Notes under the pieces: generated by a model
The model's input: only the letters and a program-made list of their open reading frames with translations
What the model was told of the DNA's origin: nothing
The model's database searches: none
Source: Planotetraspora thailandica
GTDB taxonomy: Bacteria > Actinomycetota > Actinomycetes > Streptosporangiales > Streptosporangiaceae
NCBI RefSeq assembly: GCF_016863335.1
Contig: NZ_BOOR01000038.1
Span: forward strand, 85,606 to 149,605
Reading direction: 5' to 3'
Length of the DNA stretch: 64,000 nt
In this document: one piece after another, positions 40,223 through 48,293 of the stretch
Position numbering within the stretch: the first letter of the stretch is position 1
Layout: each line of letters opens with the position of its first letter
Position numbers and translations under genes: made by a program

Positions 40223-41059
40223 TCACGCCAACCGGGTCATCTCGACCGTCACCTCCTGATGCTCCGCGGGCGGGCCCTGATAGACGCCTTTGAGCGGCGG
40301 CACGTCCGAATAGTCCCGGCCGCGGGCCACGACGACGTGTCCCTCGCCGGCCGCCGTCCTGTTGGTGGGGTCGAGCGCCGCCCATTCCCCGGTCCAGTAC
40401 TCGACCCAGGCGTGGCTCTGGCCGACCACGCTGCGGCCGATCTCGGCGTCGCGCCGCGGGTGCAGATATCCCGAGACGTACCGCGCCGGGATGCCGGCGG
40501 CACGCATCAGCGCGACCGTCAGGTGGGACATGTCCTGGCAGACGCCCTCGGCCCGGTCCCAGACCTCCTGTGCGTGGGTCTGCACGCCCGTGACCCCCGG
40601 CGTGTAGGCCACCCGCTCGTGCACGTCCCACGCGATCGCCTCCGCCGCCTCGTGCGGAGACATGCCGGCGACCTTCTCCCGTACGGCCGAGGCCAGCTCG
40701 GCCGAGACGGCCGTCTGCGCGGTCGGGCGGAGCATCTCGGCCACCGGCCCGTCGACCGTGCGGAGCTCCTTCCAGCTCAGGGACGTCCCCGGAGGGCGGG
40801 GGGCGGAGGTCTCGACCCGGCTGACCGACTCGATCGTCAGCGACGTGTGGGACTTCGGCAGGTCGAAGACGCCGACCAGCGTGCCCCAGTGGTCGGTGTA
40901 GGTCCAGATCGGGGTGGCGGGCCGCACGACCAGCCGCCGCTCCAGGGTGTTCTGCCTGCCGTCGTCGAGCGGCGTCATCCTGACCTCGTTGTACGACGCC
41001 GAGGCCTTCCCGTCGTATTCGAGGGTGGTGACGTGCCTGATCTTCACACGCCAGCCCAT
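40223..41059 (-). CDS. Transglutaminase-like protein
   Basis: 278 residues from ATG 41059 (GGAGG six bases upstream). An N-terminal beta domain (WRVKIRHVTTLEYDGKASASYNEVRMTP) is followed by a transglutaminase/protease-like core: catalytic Cys in AEGVCQDMSHL (about residue 165), His in GQSHAWVEYW and Asp in AALDPTN. Such proteins regularly accompany circularly permuted ATP-grasp and alpha-E proteins, and comparative work predicts amidoligase/peptide-tag chemistry for this trio. Its start lies within the end of the alpha-E gene (16-base overlap), showing translational coupling. It has no signal peptide. Confidence 0.92.
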   Translation of the reverse strand: MGWRVKIRHVTTLEYDGKASASYNEVRMTPLDDGRQNTLERRLVVRPATPIWTYTDHWGTLVGVFDLPKSHTSLTIESVSRVETSAPRPPGTSLSWKELRTVDGPVAEMLRPTAQTAVSAELASAVREKVAGMSPHEAAEAIAWDVHERVAYTPGVTGVQTHAQEVWDRAEGVCQDMSHLTVALMRAAGIPARYVSGYLHPRRDAEIGRSVVGQSHAWVEYWTGEWAALDPTNRTAAGEGHVVVARGRDYSDVPPLKGVYQGPPAEHQEVTVEMTRLA

Positions 41060-41997
41060 GACGAGCCTCCCCTCACCCAGCTCGCGGGGGCGGCGTGCTG
41101 GAAGAAGCGGTCGGTGATCGCCAGCGCGGCCGCCGTGCCCGCCTCCTGCAGCGCGATGAGCAGCTGGGGGAGCTGGTCGGGCAGCGACGTCACGTCGGCG
41201 TACTCCAGGCCCATGCGCACCCGCCCGATCGCGGCCCGCGCCGAGTCGGTCATGCCCGCCCGATCGTGGTGCGGCGCCAGCTCGGTGAGGCACTGTTCGG
41301 CGGTGGCCAGCGCATGCATGACCGACCGTGGGAACAGCCGGTCGAGCAGAAGGAACTCCAGCACCTTGGTCCGGTCGCCGCGATGGGTGCGCGTGAACGA
41401 CTCGTCGGCCCCGCACGCCTCCAGCAGCAGCCGCCAGGTCGCGTTCTCCGTGGCCCCCGCCGGGGAGGCGGGGGAGTGGTGGACGGCCAGCAGCCTGCAG
41501 GTCATGTCGGCCCGTTCGAGGCTGCGCCCCAGCACGATGAACCGCCAGCCGTCGTCTCTGGTCATCGTGGCGTCGGCCAGGCCGAAGAACAGGGCCGAGC
41601 GCTCCCTGACGTACCGGAGGTAGCCGTGCGGGCCGAGCCGTTCGGCCTCGCCGCGCACCGCGGGCAGCTGGTTCCAGGTGACGTTGAGACACTCCCACGT
41701 CTCGCTGGAGATGATCTCGCGCACTCCCCGGGCGTTCTCCCTGGCCGCGCGCACGCATCCCGCGATCGAGCTCGGGTCGGCCGAGTCGTAGGCCAGCCTC
41801 CGCACCATGGTCTCGATCGTCCGGGGCTCCGCACCCGCGTGCCCGAGGATGGCGAACACGGCGGTGCCGTCCTCCTCGCCAGCGAGGGCCCGGTGGAGCG
41901 AGACGTCCAGCAGGCGGGCGATGTCGTCGCCGCGCTCGACGTATCTGCCGATCCAGTACAACGTCTCGGCGATCCGGCTGAGCAGTTCCCTGGTCAT
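41044..41997 (-). CDS. Alpha-E domain protein
   Basis: 317 residues from ATG 41997, with GGAGG eight bases upstream. The helical alpha-E domain is shown by LLSRIAETLYWIGRYVERGDDIARLLD at the N-terminus and GWRFIVLGRSLERADMTCRLL mid-chain. No enzyme activity is known. It always travels with the circularly permuted ATP-grasp protein and is thought to act with it, perhaps as a substrate or carrier scaffold. The middle gene of the trio; overlaps the transglutaminase start by 16 bases and follows the ATP-grasp stop after 41 bases. Confidence 0.92.
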   Translation of the reverse strand: MTRELLSRIAETLYWIGRYVERGDDIARLLDVSLHRALAGEEDGTAVFAILGHAGAEPRTIETMVRRLAYDSADPSSIAGCVRAARENARGVREIISSETWECLNVTWNQLPAVRGEAERLGPHGYLRYVRERSALFFGLADATMTRDDGWRFIVLGRSLERADMTCRLLAVHHSPASPAGATENATWRLLLEACGADESFTRTHRGDRTKVLEFLLLDRLFPRSVMHALATAEQCLTELAPHHDRAGMTDSARAAIGRVRMGLEYADVTSLPDQLPQLLIALQEAGTAAALAITDRFFQHAAPASWVRGGSSWAGV

Positions 41998-42038
41998 CCC
42001 GTGTCCTCCGATCATGGCTCCGATCATGGCGGTGCCGT

Positions 42039-43574
42039 TCACTGCTGCTGCTCCGCGTCCCACGCCGCGCTGCGGCTCGGCTCCCACTGCACGGGTATTC
42101 CGCTGGACGGAGGTGTGCCGCCCGCGTCGGCGGGAGCCGTACGGGCCGGTTCGTCCGGCAGGACCCAGGTGTCCTTGGAGCCGCCGCCCTGGCTGGAGTT
42201 GACCACCAGTTCGCCCTCGGGGAGGGCGACGCGGGTGAGGCCGCCGGGCAGCAGCCAGACGTCGTCGCCGTCGTTGACGGCGAAGGGGCGCAGGTCGATG
42301 TGGCGAGGCCGGGGGTGATCGCCGATCAGGCTGGGGGAGGTCGACAGGGCCACCGGCCGCTGCGCGATCCACCCGCGGGGATCGGCCCGCACGGCCGCCG
42401 CGAGCGTGGTCAGGGTCTCCCCGGACGCCTTCGGGCCGATGACGATGCCCTTGCCGCCCGCGCCGTCGACCGGCTTGAGCACGAGGTCGCCGAGATTGCC
42501 CAGCACCCATTCCCGCGTGTCCCGGTCCTCCAGCCGGTAGGACTCCACGTTGGTGATCAGCGGTTCCTCGTTCAGGTAGTACCTCATGAGGTCGGGCACA
42601 TAGGTGTAGATCAGCTTGTCGTCGGCCACGCCGTTGCCGACGGCGTTGGCGATCGTGACGTTGCGGGAGCGCGCCGCGTTGAGGAGCCCGGGGCAGCCGA
42701 GGGTCGAGTCCCACCGGAAGTGCAGGGGATCGAGGTAGTCGTCGTCGACCCGCCGGTAGATCACGTGGACGGGGCGCTTGCCGTGCGTGGTCACCATGTA
42801 GACGCGGTTGTTCTCACAGACCAGGTCGCGGCCTTCGACGAGCTCGACCCCCATCAGGCGGGCGAGCAGGGCGTGCTCGAAATAGGCGGCGTTGTAGACG
42901 CCGGGGGTGAGAACCACGACGGTCGGGTCGGCCACGTGCTCGGGCGCCGCCTTGCGCAGCGCGGCCAGCAGCCGCCCGGGGTATTCGTCGACCGGCCGCA
43001 CCCGCTGCTCGGCGAACAGGGCGGGCAGCGTGCGGCTCATGGCGAGCCGGTTCTCCAGGACGTAGCTGACCCCGCTCGGGGTGCGGACGTTGTCCTCCAG
43101 CACGCGGAAGTCGCCGTGCTCGTCGCGGATGATGTCGATGCCGGCGATGTGCACGCGGACCCGGGCCGGGACGCCGTCGGCGGCCCGGTGGAAGTGGGGG
43201 GAGGTGTGCAGCAGCCGCCAGGGCACCACGCCGTCGTGGAACACTTGGCGCCTGCCGTACACGTCGTCGAGGAACGCCTCCAGGGTCCGCACGCGTTGCC
43301 GTACGGCCCGCGAGATCAGGTCCCATTCGGCGGCGTCGATCACGCGGGGGATCAGGTCGAGCGGGAAGGGGCGTTCTTCACCCGCGTAGTCGAAGGTCAC
43401 GCCCCGGTCGGTGAACACCCGGGCGAGCTGGTCGGCCCGGAAGCGGAGTTCGTCCGCCCCCAGCGGTTGCAGAGCGGCGAACAGCGCCTGGTAGGGCGGA
43501 CGGGGCACTCCCGGCCGCTCGAACATCTCGTCCCACGCTTCGGCCAGGGCATATGAGTCGAATATGTCCGCCAT
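42039..43574 (-). CDS. Circularly permuted ATP-grasp protein
   Basis: 511 residues. The DUF404/DUF407 (CP_ATPgrasp) layout is clear: FDYAGEERPFPLDLIPRVI, HIAGIDIIRDEHGDFRVLEDN, RTPSGVSYVLENR, RDLVCENNRVYMVT, LVLKPVDGAGGKGIVIG and VNSSQGGGSKDTWVL. ATP-grasp enzymes activate a carboxylate as acyl phosphate and join it to an amine or thiol, so an amide/peptide-forming reaction is expected; substrate unknown. The C-terminal ~30 residues are a Gln-rich tail. First gene of the operon; TACGCT ends six bases before ATG 43574, so the mRNA is probably leaderless, and a palindrome covers the -35 region. Confidence 0.93.
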   Translation of the reverse strand: MADIFDSYALAEAWDEMFERPGVPRPPYQALFAALQPLGADELRFRADQLARVFTDRGVTFDYAGEERPFPLDLIPRVIDAAEWDLISRAVRQRVRTLEAFLDDVYGRRQVFHDGVVPWRLLHTSPHFHRAADGVPARVRVHIAGIDIIRDEHGDFRVLEDNVRTPSGVSYVLENRLAMSRTLPALFAEQRVRPVDEYPGRLLAALRKAAPEHVADPTVVVLTPGVYNAAYFEHALLARLMGVELVEGRDLVCENNRVYMVTTHGKRPVHVIYRRVDDDYLDPLHFRWDSTLGCPGLLNAARSRNVTIANAVGNGVADDKLIYTYVPDLMRYYLNEEPLITNVESYRLEDRDTREWVLGNLGDLVLKPVDGAGGKGIVIGPKASGETLTTLAAAVRADPRGWIAQRPVALSTSPSLIGDHPRPRHIDLRPFAVNDGDDVWLLPGGLTRVALPEGELVVNSSQGGGSKDTWVLPDEPARTAPADAGGTPPSSGIPVQWEPSRSAAWDAEQQQ

Positions 43575-43580
43575 GTCCGG

Positions 43581-43613
43581 AGCGTAGGAAAGCTATGTTT
43601 CCGGCAATGCCGG
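43581..43613 (-). promoter_or_regulatory. Leaderless promoter and operator of ATP-grasp operon
   Basis: -10 TACGCT (43581-43586, minus strand) ends six bases before the ATG. CCGGCAATGCCGG (43601-43613), a 13-base palindrome with a central A, sits where the -35 would be, making it a likely repressor site. Confidence 0.5.
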
Positions 43614-43685
43614 AGAATGTTTCAAGTCATGTCCCGGTCGGGGGCGTTCGTCCTTAATCACATCCCGCCGGCCGCCGGCGTCAGC

Positions 43686-44285
43686 TCACGGCACGACGGT
43701 GGCGCCGAGGATCTCGCCGAACGACGGGGTGAGCTTGGCCGCGGTCGCCTTGTCGGCGTTGACCAGGTAGACGTTCACCACGCTGTCGCCGCTGCCGACC
43801 AGGCCCTCGACAACGGCGCCGTCCCGGTCGCAGATCTTGCCGCCGTCTCCCTCGGAGTCGCCGAGCTTCCCGCCGTATTCGGAGCAGTTGTCGGTGAACT
43901 CCTTGCGGACCGTGGCCGCGCCGCCTCCGGAGACGACGTCGGCCCGCAGCACCAGCGGGTCGCCGCCCTGCTGGGGGGCGTCCGCGGCCGTCCACAGGCA
44001 CACGGTGGCCTTGACCGACTCCAGCGTCTCCAGCTGGTAGTCGTCCTTCTTCTCCTGGAGCTTCCAGTCGAGCGACGTGGTCTTGCCGAGCATGTCCACG
44101 GTGATGGGGCAGCCGTCGGCCGGGCGCTTGCCCTGGCCTCCTCCGCCCGCCTGGGTGCCCGCCTGGGTGCCCGCCTGCGTGGGCGCCGCCCCGGCGGACG
44201 CGCCGGACCCGTCGCCACCGCCGCATGCCGTCAGGAACGCTCCAGCGGCCACGGCGACGAAGAACATGCTGATAGATGACCGCAC
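43686..44285 (-). CDS. Lipoprotein, DUF3558-like
   Basis: 199 residues from GTG 44285 (ATG 44267 also possible). Signal peptide with lipobox FLTAC, then a Gly/Ala/Gln/Thr linker with three AGTQ repeats. The mature domain has Cys residues in DGCPITVDML, KATVCLWTAA, DNCSEYGG and KICDRDG, the spacing of the small DUF3558-type lipoproteins of actinobacteria. It should be anchored on the outer face of the membrane. Function unknown. Nearest neighbours are another lipoprotein gene upstream and the ATP-grasp operon downstream, both on the same strand. Confidence 0.8.
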   Translation of the reverse strand: MRSSISMFFVAVAAGAFLTACGGGDGSGASAGAAPTQAGTQAGTQAGGGGQGKRPADGCPITVDMLGKTTSLDWKLQEKKDDYQLETLESVKATVCLWTAADAPQQGGDPLVLRADVVSGGGAATVRKEFTDNCSEYGGKLGDSEGDGGKICDRDGAVVEGLVGSGDSVVNVYLVNADKATAAKLTPSFGEILGATVVP

Positions 44286-44371
44286 GGAGGCGACACCATC
44301 CTTTTTATCTCTGAAGGGGAACGCGCCCGGGAGAGGGCTTTCGGGTTTCCGGAACCGGCGAGGCTCCGGGG

Positions 44372-44941
44372 TCACAGGCGGGAGGCGGCCGTGGCGGCGA
44401 GTTCCTCCATCGGCTTCCTGTTCTTCGCCGGGTCGTTGAGGAGAACGAGCCGGATCCCCACCCAGGTGCCCGACTTCAGGAAAAAGATCATGTTGTCTTC
44501 GTAGTGCGCCTCGTCACCGATGCCGGGGACCTCGGTGAACTTGTGCTCGAGGGTCTTGTCGATGTCGAAGATCTTCTTCGCCCCGTCGCCCGCGTACACC
44601 TCGACCTGCGCCGTCGGCCCGGTCGGCGGACCGGTGTATCTGCACGCGGGAGTGCTCGGGTCGCCCTCCACGCCGTCCGCCAGTTTCGTGCCGGCCAGCT
44701 TCTCCGCCTCGGCCTTCGTCACGAGCTCGCACGCCTTCACCGGCCCCGCGAGGGCGGCGTCGGTGGCGGCGGCGTCCGGCGTCCCGGGAGCCGCGGCAGG
44801 CTCCTCGGTCACAGTCACGGTCACGGTCGGCGCGGGGTCCGCCGCGGACGCGCCGCAGCCCGCGACGGCCAGGGCGCCGGTGATGAGGGACAGCGCCGTG
44901 GCCCACCGGAACACGCGGGCACGCACTGATCGGCTGTTCAT
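44372..44941 (-). CDS. Lipoprotein, DUF3558-like
   Basis: 189 residues; lipobox VAGCG after a clear hydrophobic core, then a Thr/Val/Pro/Ala linker. The mature domain (ACELVTKAEAEKLAGTKL, PACRYTG, EVPGIGDEAHY) follows the DUF3558 pattern: N-terminal Cys paired with a later Cys, and the conserved GIGDEA turn. GAGG precedes ATG 44941. It lies ten bases after the large lipoprotein gene, so the two are cotranscribed. Related lipoproteins are surface proteins without a known reaction. Confidence 0.82.
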   Translation of the reverse strand: MNSRSVRARVFRWATALSLITGALAVAGCGASAADPAPTVTVTVTEEPAAAPGTPDAAATDAALAGPVKACELVTKAEAEKLAGTKLADGVEGDPSTPACRYTGPPTGPTAQVEVYAGDGAKKIFDIDKTLEHKFTEVPGIGDEAHYEDNMIFFLKSGTWVGIRLVLLNDPAKNRKPMEELAATAASRL

Positions 44942-44951
44942 GAAGTCGACC

Positions 44952-46514
44952 TCAGCTCTTGCAGAGTGGAACGTCTGGTTGGGTGACGGTCCGGTTGACG
45001 ATGTCCTTCTTCTTGAGGTCCTTCTCGGCCGGGATCTTGACTTTCAGCGTCTTCTCGATCGCCTTGGAGAGCGGGGAGGAAAGGTCGATGCCCACCCCTC
45101 CGCGGACCGTGAGCACGAGTGTCGTGCCCCTGCATTTCACCGCGGGACCGGCCAGCGGGAGGCCGACGCGGCCGGCCGCCGACCCGTTCGTCAGCCCGAG
45201 TGAGGCCACGACCCCCACGTACGGCCCGGTCCCCGCGACGGGGAGCCCGACCATGAGGCCGAAGCGGAACTCCGCGGCCACGACGATGCCCTCGACGCCG
45301 ATGGAGACGCCGCGCAGGGAGTCCATGATGCTCTTCTGCACCGAGAACGTGGGCGTGAGGACCGTGCCGCCGTCGAGCCCGAGCGGGCCGCTGAGCCCCC
45401 ATTCGCCGCTGGCGGTGATGTTGCCGTTCTTCGCGGTGAACGCCGTCTCGACGAGGAGTTTGAACGTCTGCTTGAGGGTCGCGGGGAACCCTCCGATGAT
45501 GATGGGCTGCTTGATCTCGACGGGAAGCTCGATCTTCACCTTCTTGTTGTCGCCCGACCCGTTGGCCGCTCCGGCCCGTACGGCCATGGCGAGGCCCGTG
45601 ATCCCGTAGACCTGAAACTGAGGCCGGACGATGGTGCCGTTGGCGACGGTGAGGCTGGACCTGACCCGCAGGTCGTTCAGCTTGAGGTTGATGTCCAGCC
45701 CGACCTTCAGGTTCTTGACGGCCGTGGCGTGGTCGGCGTGGATGCCGAGGAGAGTGGGGCTCTTGGAGGCCTCGATCTTCCAGCCGCCCACGTTGGACGT
45801 CTTCTTCTGCGGCCCCGGGCCCGGCGCGCGCCGTTCGCCGGCGACCAGCTGGATGGGAGGCACGGCCATGGTCAGGGCGTCCGGCGCGTTGAGCGGTGCG
45901 ACGGCGGACACGATGCCCGGATCATCCGCGGACTGCCCGGAATCCAGGGTCGCGGGCGCGGCGGTGCCGCCGGGTGTGGGCTCGCCGGCGGGCGCACCCG
46001 GGGACTCCGCATCGGGAAGGTCCGGGTCCGTCGAGTCCAGCGGCATCTCCCCGAGGAGGTCGGGCGTGTCCTGGAACTGCTGCGCGTCGACGTCGAGCGC
46101 CTGGTCGACCGTGAAGTGGCCGTTGCGGACGATGTCTGTGAGATCCACCGGGGCAAGCGTCACCGCGAGGTCGTCGCCCTTGGCCGCCGTCCGCACCACG
46201 CGGCCGGCCGCCTCGCTGGTCACGAACATGATCTTGCCGGGCCGTAAGGCGTCGGCGCCTTTGGCGCCCGCGTCGATCGTGTAGGTGAAGCCGTCCTTGC
46301 TCACCGAGCGGATCACGCCGCCGCCGCCTTCGACGATCACGACGTCCGGCTGGTATTCCACCGAGGAGTCGGAGCGGGGGGCGTAGCCGTACTGGAGGGT
46401 CGCCGCCTCGGAAGTGCCCGAGCCGTCCTTGGAGCATGCGGTGACGAGCGGCACGAGGCAGGCGAGGATCGCGATCGCTCCGCCGATGCGGCGGAGCAGG
46501 GCCCGGGAGATCAT
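44952..46514 (-). CDS. Large lipoprotein of unknown function
   Basis: 520 residues. Lipobox VTACS follows a typical hydrophobic core. Residues ~40-125 form a small beta domain (VVIVEGGGGVIRSVSKDGFTYTI); then a Pro/Asp-rich linker (~150-220) and a ~280-residue region of long alternating hydrophobic strands with little Cys, suggesting a large beta-rich exterior domain. I do not recognise it. The start codon overlaps the stop of a glyoxalase remnant (ATGA at 46511-46514), so it is translationally coupled to that 40-codon ORF and shares its promoter. Confidence 0.8.
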   Translation of the reverse strand: MISRALLRRIGGAIAILACLVPLVTACSKDGSGTSEAATLQYGYAPRSDSSVEYQPDVVIVEGGGGVIRSVSKDGFTYTIDAGAKGADALRPGKIMFVTSEAAGRVVRTAAKGDDLAVTLAPVDLTDIVRNGHFTVDQALDVDAQQFQDTPDLLGEMPLDSTDPDLPDAESPGAPAGEPTPGGTAAPATLDSGQSADDPGIVSAVAPLNAPDALTMAVPPIQLVAGERRAPGPGPQKKTSNVGGWKIEASKSPTLLGIHADHATAVKNLKVGLDINLKLNDLRVRSSLTVANGTIVRPQFQVYGITGLAMAVRAGAANGSGDNKKVKIELPVEIKQPIIIGGFPATLKQTFKLLVETAFTAKNGNITASGEWGLSGPLGLDGGTVLTPTFSVQKSIMDSLRGVSIGVEGIVVAAEFRFGLMVGLPVAGTGPYVGVVASLGLTNGSAAGRVGLPLAGPAVKCRGTTLVLTVRGGVGIDLSSPLSKAIEKTLKVKIPAEKDLKKKDIVNRTVTQPDVPLCKS

Positions 46515-46633
46515 GCGCGGTTCTGCAGGGTGCGGGTAGGGACGTCGACGCCGTCGGGGTCATGCCACTCGAGGCTCTTGTGGACATCCGAGACAGGCAG
46601 CTTGATGTGGTGGACGCCACCTGGCGCGACCAT
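46511..46633 (-). pseudogene. Internally deleted glyoxalase/VOC gene
   Basis: A 40-codon ORF with a good RBS (GGAGG, six bases before ATG 46633). Its first 23 residues (GVHHIKLPVSDVHKSLEW) are the N-terminal strand of a VOC/glyoxalase domain; the rest (HDPDGVDVPTRTLQNRA) resembles the C-terminal DPDG strand of the same fold. The ~80-100 residues between, including metal-binding positions, are missing without a frameshift. Its stop overlaps the start of the large lipoprotein gene, so it may now serve only as a translational leader. Divergent from a TetR gene. Confidence 0.65.
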
Positions 46634-46678
46634 CGGACACCTCCGTCACGGGCGCGTGGGGATACGCGACGCGGTGAG

Positions 46679-46708
46679 TTTAAAGCGAAGCTCTAAAGGA
46701 GTACTTTA
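46679..46708. promoter_or_regulatory. TetR operators and leaderless promoter
   Basis: Two overlapping palindromes: TTTAAAGC-gaa-GCTCTAAA (46679-46697, one mismatch) and TAAAG-gagta-CTTTA (46694-46708). TACTTT (46702-46707) ends six bases before the tetR ATG at 46714. The site lies between divergent tetR and the VOC remnant-lipoprotein genes and should bind the TetR product. Confidence 0.6.
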
Positions 46709-46713
46709 ATTTA

Positions 46714-47334
46714 ATGGCCGAGGTCAAGGAACGGAGATCGACGCGAACGCGAAATCGAATCGTCGAGGCGGCGCTCGCGCTGTTCGTGGCGCACGGCTAT
46801 GCCGGCACGACGTTCCAGGCGGTGGCGGACGCCGCCGGGGTCTCGGTCCAGACGGTGTATTTCCATTACGGAAGCAAGAGCCGGCTGCTCAAGCAGGTGG
46901 TCGACGTCGCCTCGGCCGGCGATGCCGAGCCGGTCCCGCTGCTCGGCAGGCCGTGGTTCGCCGAGTTGCGGGCCGCAAAGGATCCGGATGCGGCGTTGCG
47001 GCGTTGGGTGCACGAAAGCGGAGTGATCCTCGACCGCGTCGCGCCGGTCCTCGCGGTGGTCCGCGACGCGGCGCCCGTCGACGCGGAAATGGCCGACCAG
47101 TGGGCGACGAACACCGAGCAGCGGCGCACCGCCCACGGGGCGTTCGTCGCCATCCTCCACGGGCTCGGCGCCCTGCGGCCCGGTCTGAGCGAGCACGACG
47201 CCACCGACGTGACCGTGGCGTTGTTGTCGCCGGAGCTCTTCCTCGTCCTCACCCGGGAGTGCGGGTGGACGACGGACCGGTGGGCCGGCTGGGCCGCCGA
47301 TCAGCTGGCCCACGGCCTGCTGACCGGCCGCTGA
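46714..47334 (+). CDS. TetR-family regulator
   Basis: 206 residues. The HTH (RIVEAALALFVAHGYAGTTFQAVADAAGVSVQTVYFHYGSKSRLL, here given only as evidence of the usual span, residues ~15-58) is a typical TetR DNA-binding domain; the rest is a variable helical ligand domain containing a single Cys. TetR proteins usually repress divergent genes and are released by a ligand. The divergent unit here is the glyoxalase remnant and lipoproteins. Stop at 47334 lies nine bases from the convergent nucleoside hydrolase stop. Confidence 0.9.
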   Translation: MAEVKERRSTRTRNRIVEAALALFVAHGYAGTTFQAVADAAGVSVQTVYFHYGSKSRLLKQVVDVASAGDAEPVPLLGRPWFAELRAAKDPDAALRRWVHESGVILDRVAPVLAVVRDAAPVDAEMADQWATNTEQRRTAHGAFVAILHGLGALRPGLSEHDATDVTVALLSPELFLVLTRECGWTTDRWAGWAADQLAHGLLTGR

Positions 47335-47342
47335 CCAGATGA

Positions 47343-48269
47343 TCAGCCGATCGTCGCGGCCACCCGGGCGTAGGCGGCGAGCACGAGCTCCCAGAAGCGG
47401 CCGGAGTCGATCGAGGTGCCCACAAGCGCGTTGGGCGTGCGCTCGCCCAGGTGGAAGTTCACCACGGTCATCCCGGAGGTGAAGCGGCCCATGGTCTCCA
47501 CCTCGACCACGGCGGGCTCGACCTGGATCAGGGTGGGATCGATGAGGTAGGCGACTGCGCACGCGTCGTGGATCGCGGGGCCCTCGTCGGCGGTGACCAT
47601 GCCGTAGAACTCGACGCACGGCACCAGCAGGTCGGTGCCGAGGCGGCCCATCTCCCGCATCTGGTCCACCACGGCGCCCGTCGCGAGGGCGGTGCGGCTG
47701 ACGTCGAGGCCGATCATGGTGACGGTCCAGCCCGCGGAGAACACGATGGCCGCCGCCTCGGGGTCGGCCGCGATGTTGAACTCGGCCGCCGGGCTGTAGT
47801 TGCCCCGGGTGAACGAGCCGCCGAGGATGACGAACTCCCGCGCCCACTCGGTCACCCGGGGCTCCTTGCGTACGGCGAGGGCCACGTTGGTCAGCGGGCC
47901 GACGGCGACGAGGGAGATCTCGCCCGGGTGGGCGGCCAGCGTGTCGATGATGAAGTCGGCCGCGTGGCCGTTCGCGGGCGGGAGGGTCGCCGCGGGCAGG
48001 CGGGCCTCCCCGAGCCCGGAGTCGCCGTGCACGGCGGACGCGTCGATCCAGCGGCGCAGCAGCGCTCCGGGGCTGCCGGCCACGACCGGGACCTCGGGGA
48101 ACCCGAGAAACTCCCGCAGGGCGAGCGCGTTGGCCGTCGTCTTCGGCAGAGAGACGTTGCCTCCCACCGTGGTGACGCCCACGATCTCCACCTCGGAGCT
48201 GCCGTGGGCCAGGGTGATGGCCAGCGCGTCGTCGATGCCGGGGTCGCAGTCGATGAGGATCTTCTTCAC
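47343..48269 (-). CDS. Inosine-uridine-preferring nucleoside hydrolase family
   Basis: 308 residues. The Ca2+-binding signature DCDPGIDDALAI starts at residue 7; further family motifs are VTTVGGNVSLPKTTANAL, ISLVAVGPLTNVALAV, ILGGSFTRGNYSPAAEFNIAADPEAA and the late His of AIHDACAVAYLID. The enzyme cleaves the N-glycosidic bond of ribonucleosides to base and ribose, in the cytoplasm. GTG 48269 has TACGCT six bases upstream and no RBS, suggesting leaderless translation. Confidence 0.93.
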   Translation of the reverse strand: MKKILIDCDPGIDDALAITLAHGSSEVEIVGVTTVGGNVSLPKTTANALALREFLGFPEVPVVAGSPGALLRRWIDASAVHGDSGLGEARLPAATLPPANGHAADFIIDTLAAHPGEISLVAVGPLTNVALAVRKEPRVTEWAREFVILGGSFTRGNYSPAAEFNIAADPEAAAIVFSAGWTVTMIGLDVSRTALATGAVVDQMREMGRLGTDLLVPCVEFYGMVTADEGPAIHDACAVAYLIDPTLIQVEPAVVEVETMGRFTSGMTVVNFHLGERTPNALVGTSIDSGRFWELVLAAYARVAATIG

Positions 48270-48275
48270 TCTGGC

Positions 48276-48281
48276 AGCGTA
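48276..48281 (-). promoter_or_regulatory. -10 box of leaderless nucleoside hydrolase gene
   Basis: TACGCT on the minus strand, ending six bases before GTG 48269; identical to the boxes of orn and the ATP-grasp gene. Confidence 0.5.
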
Positions 48282-48293
48282 GAACCGGGCAAT

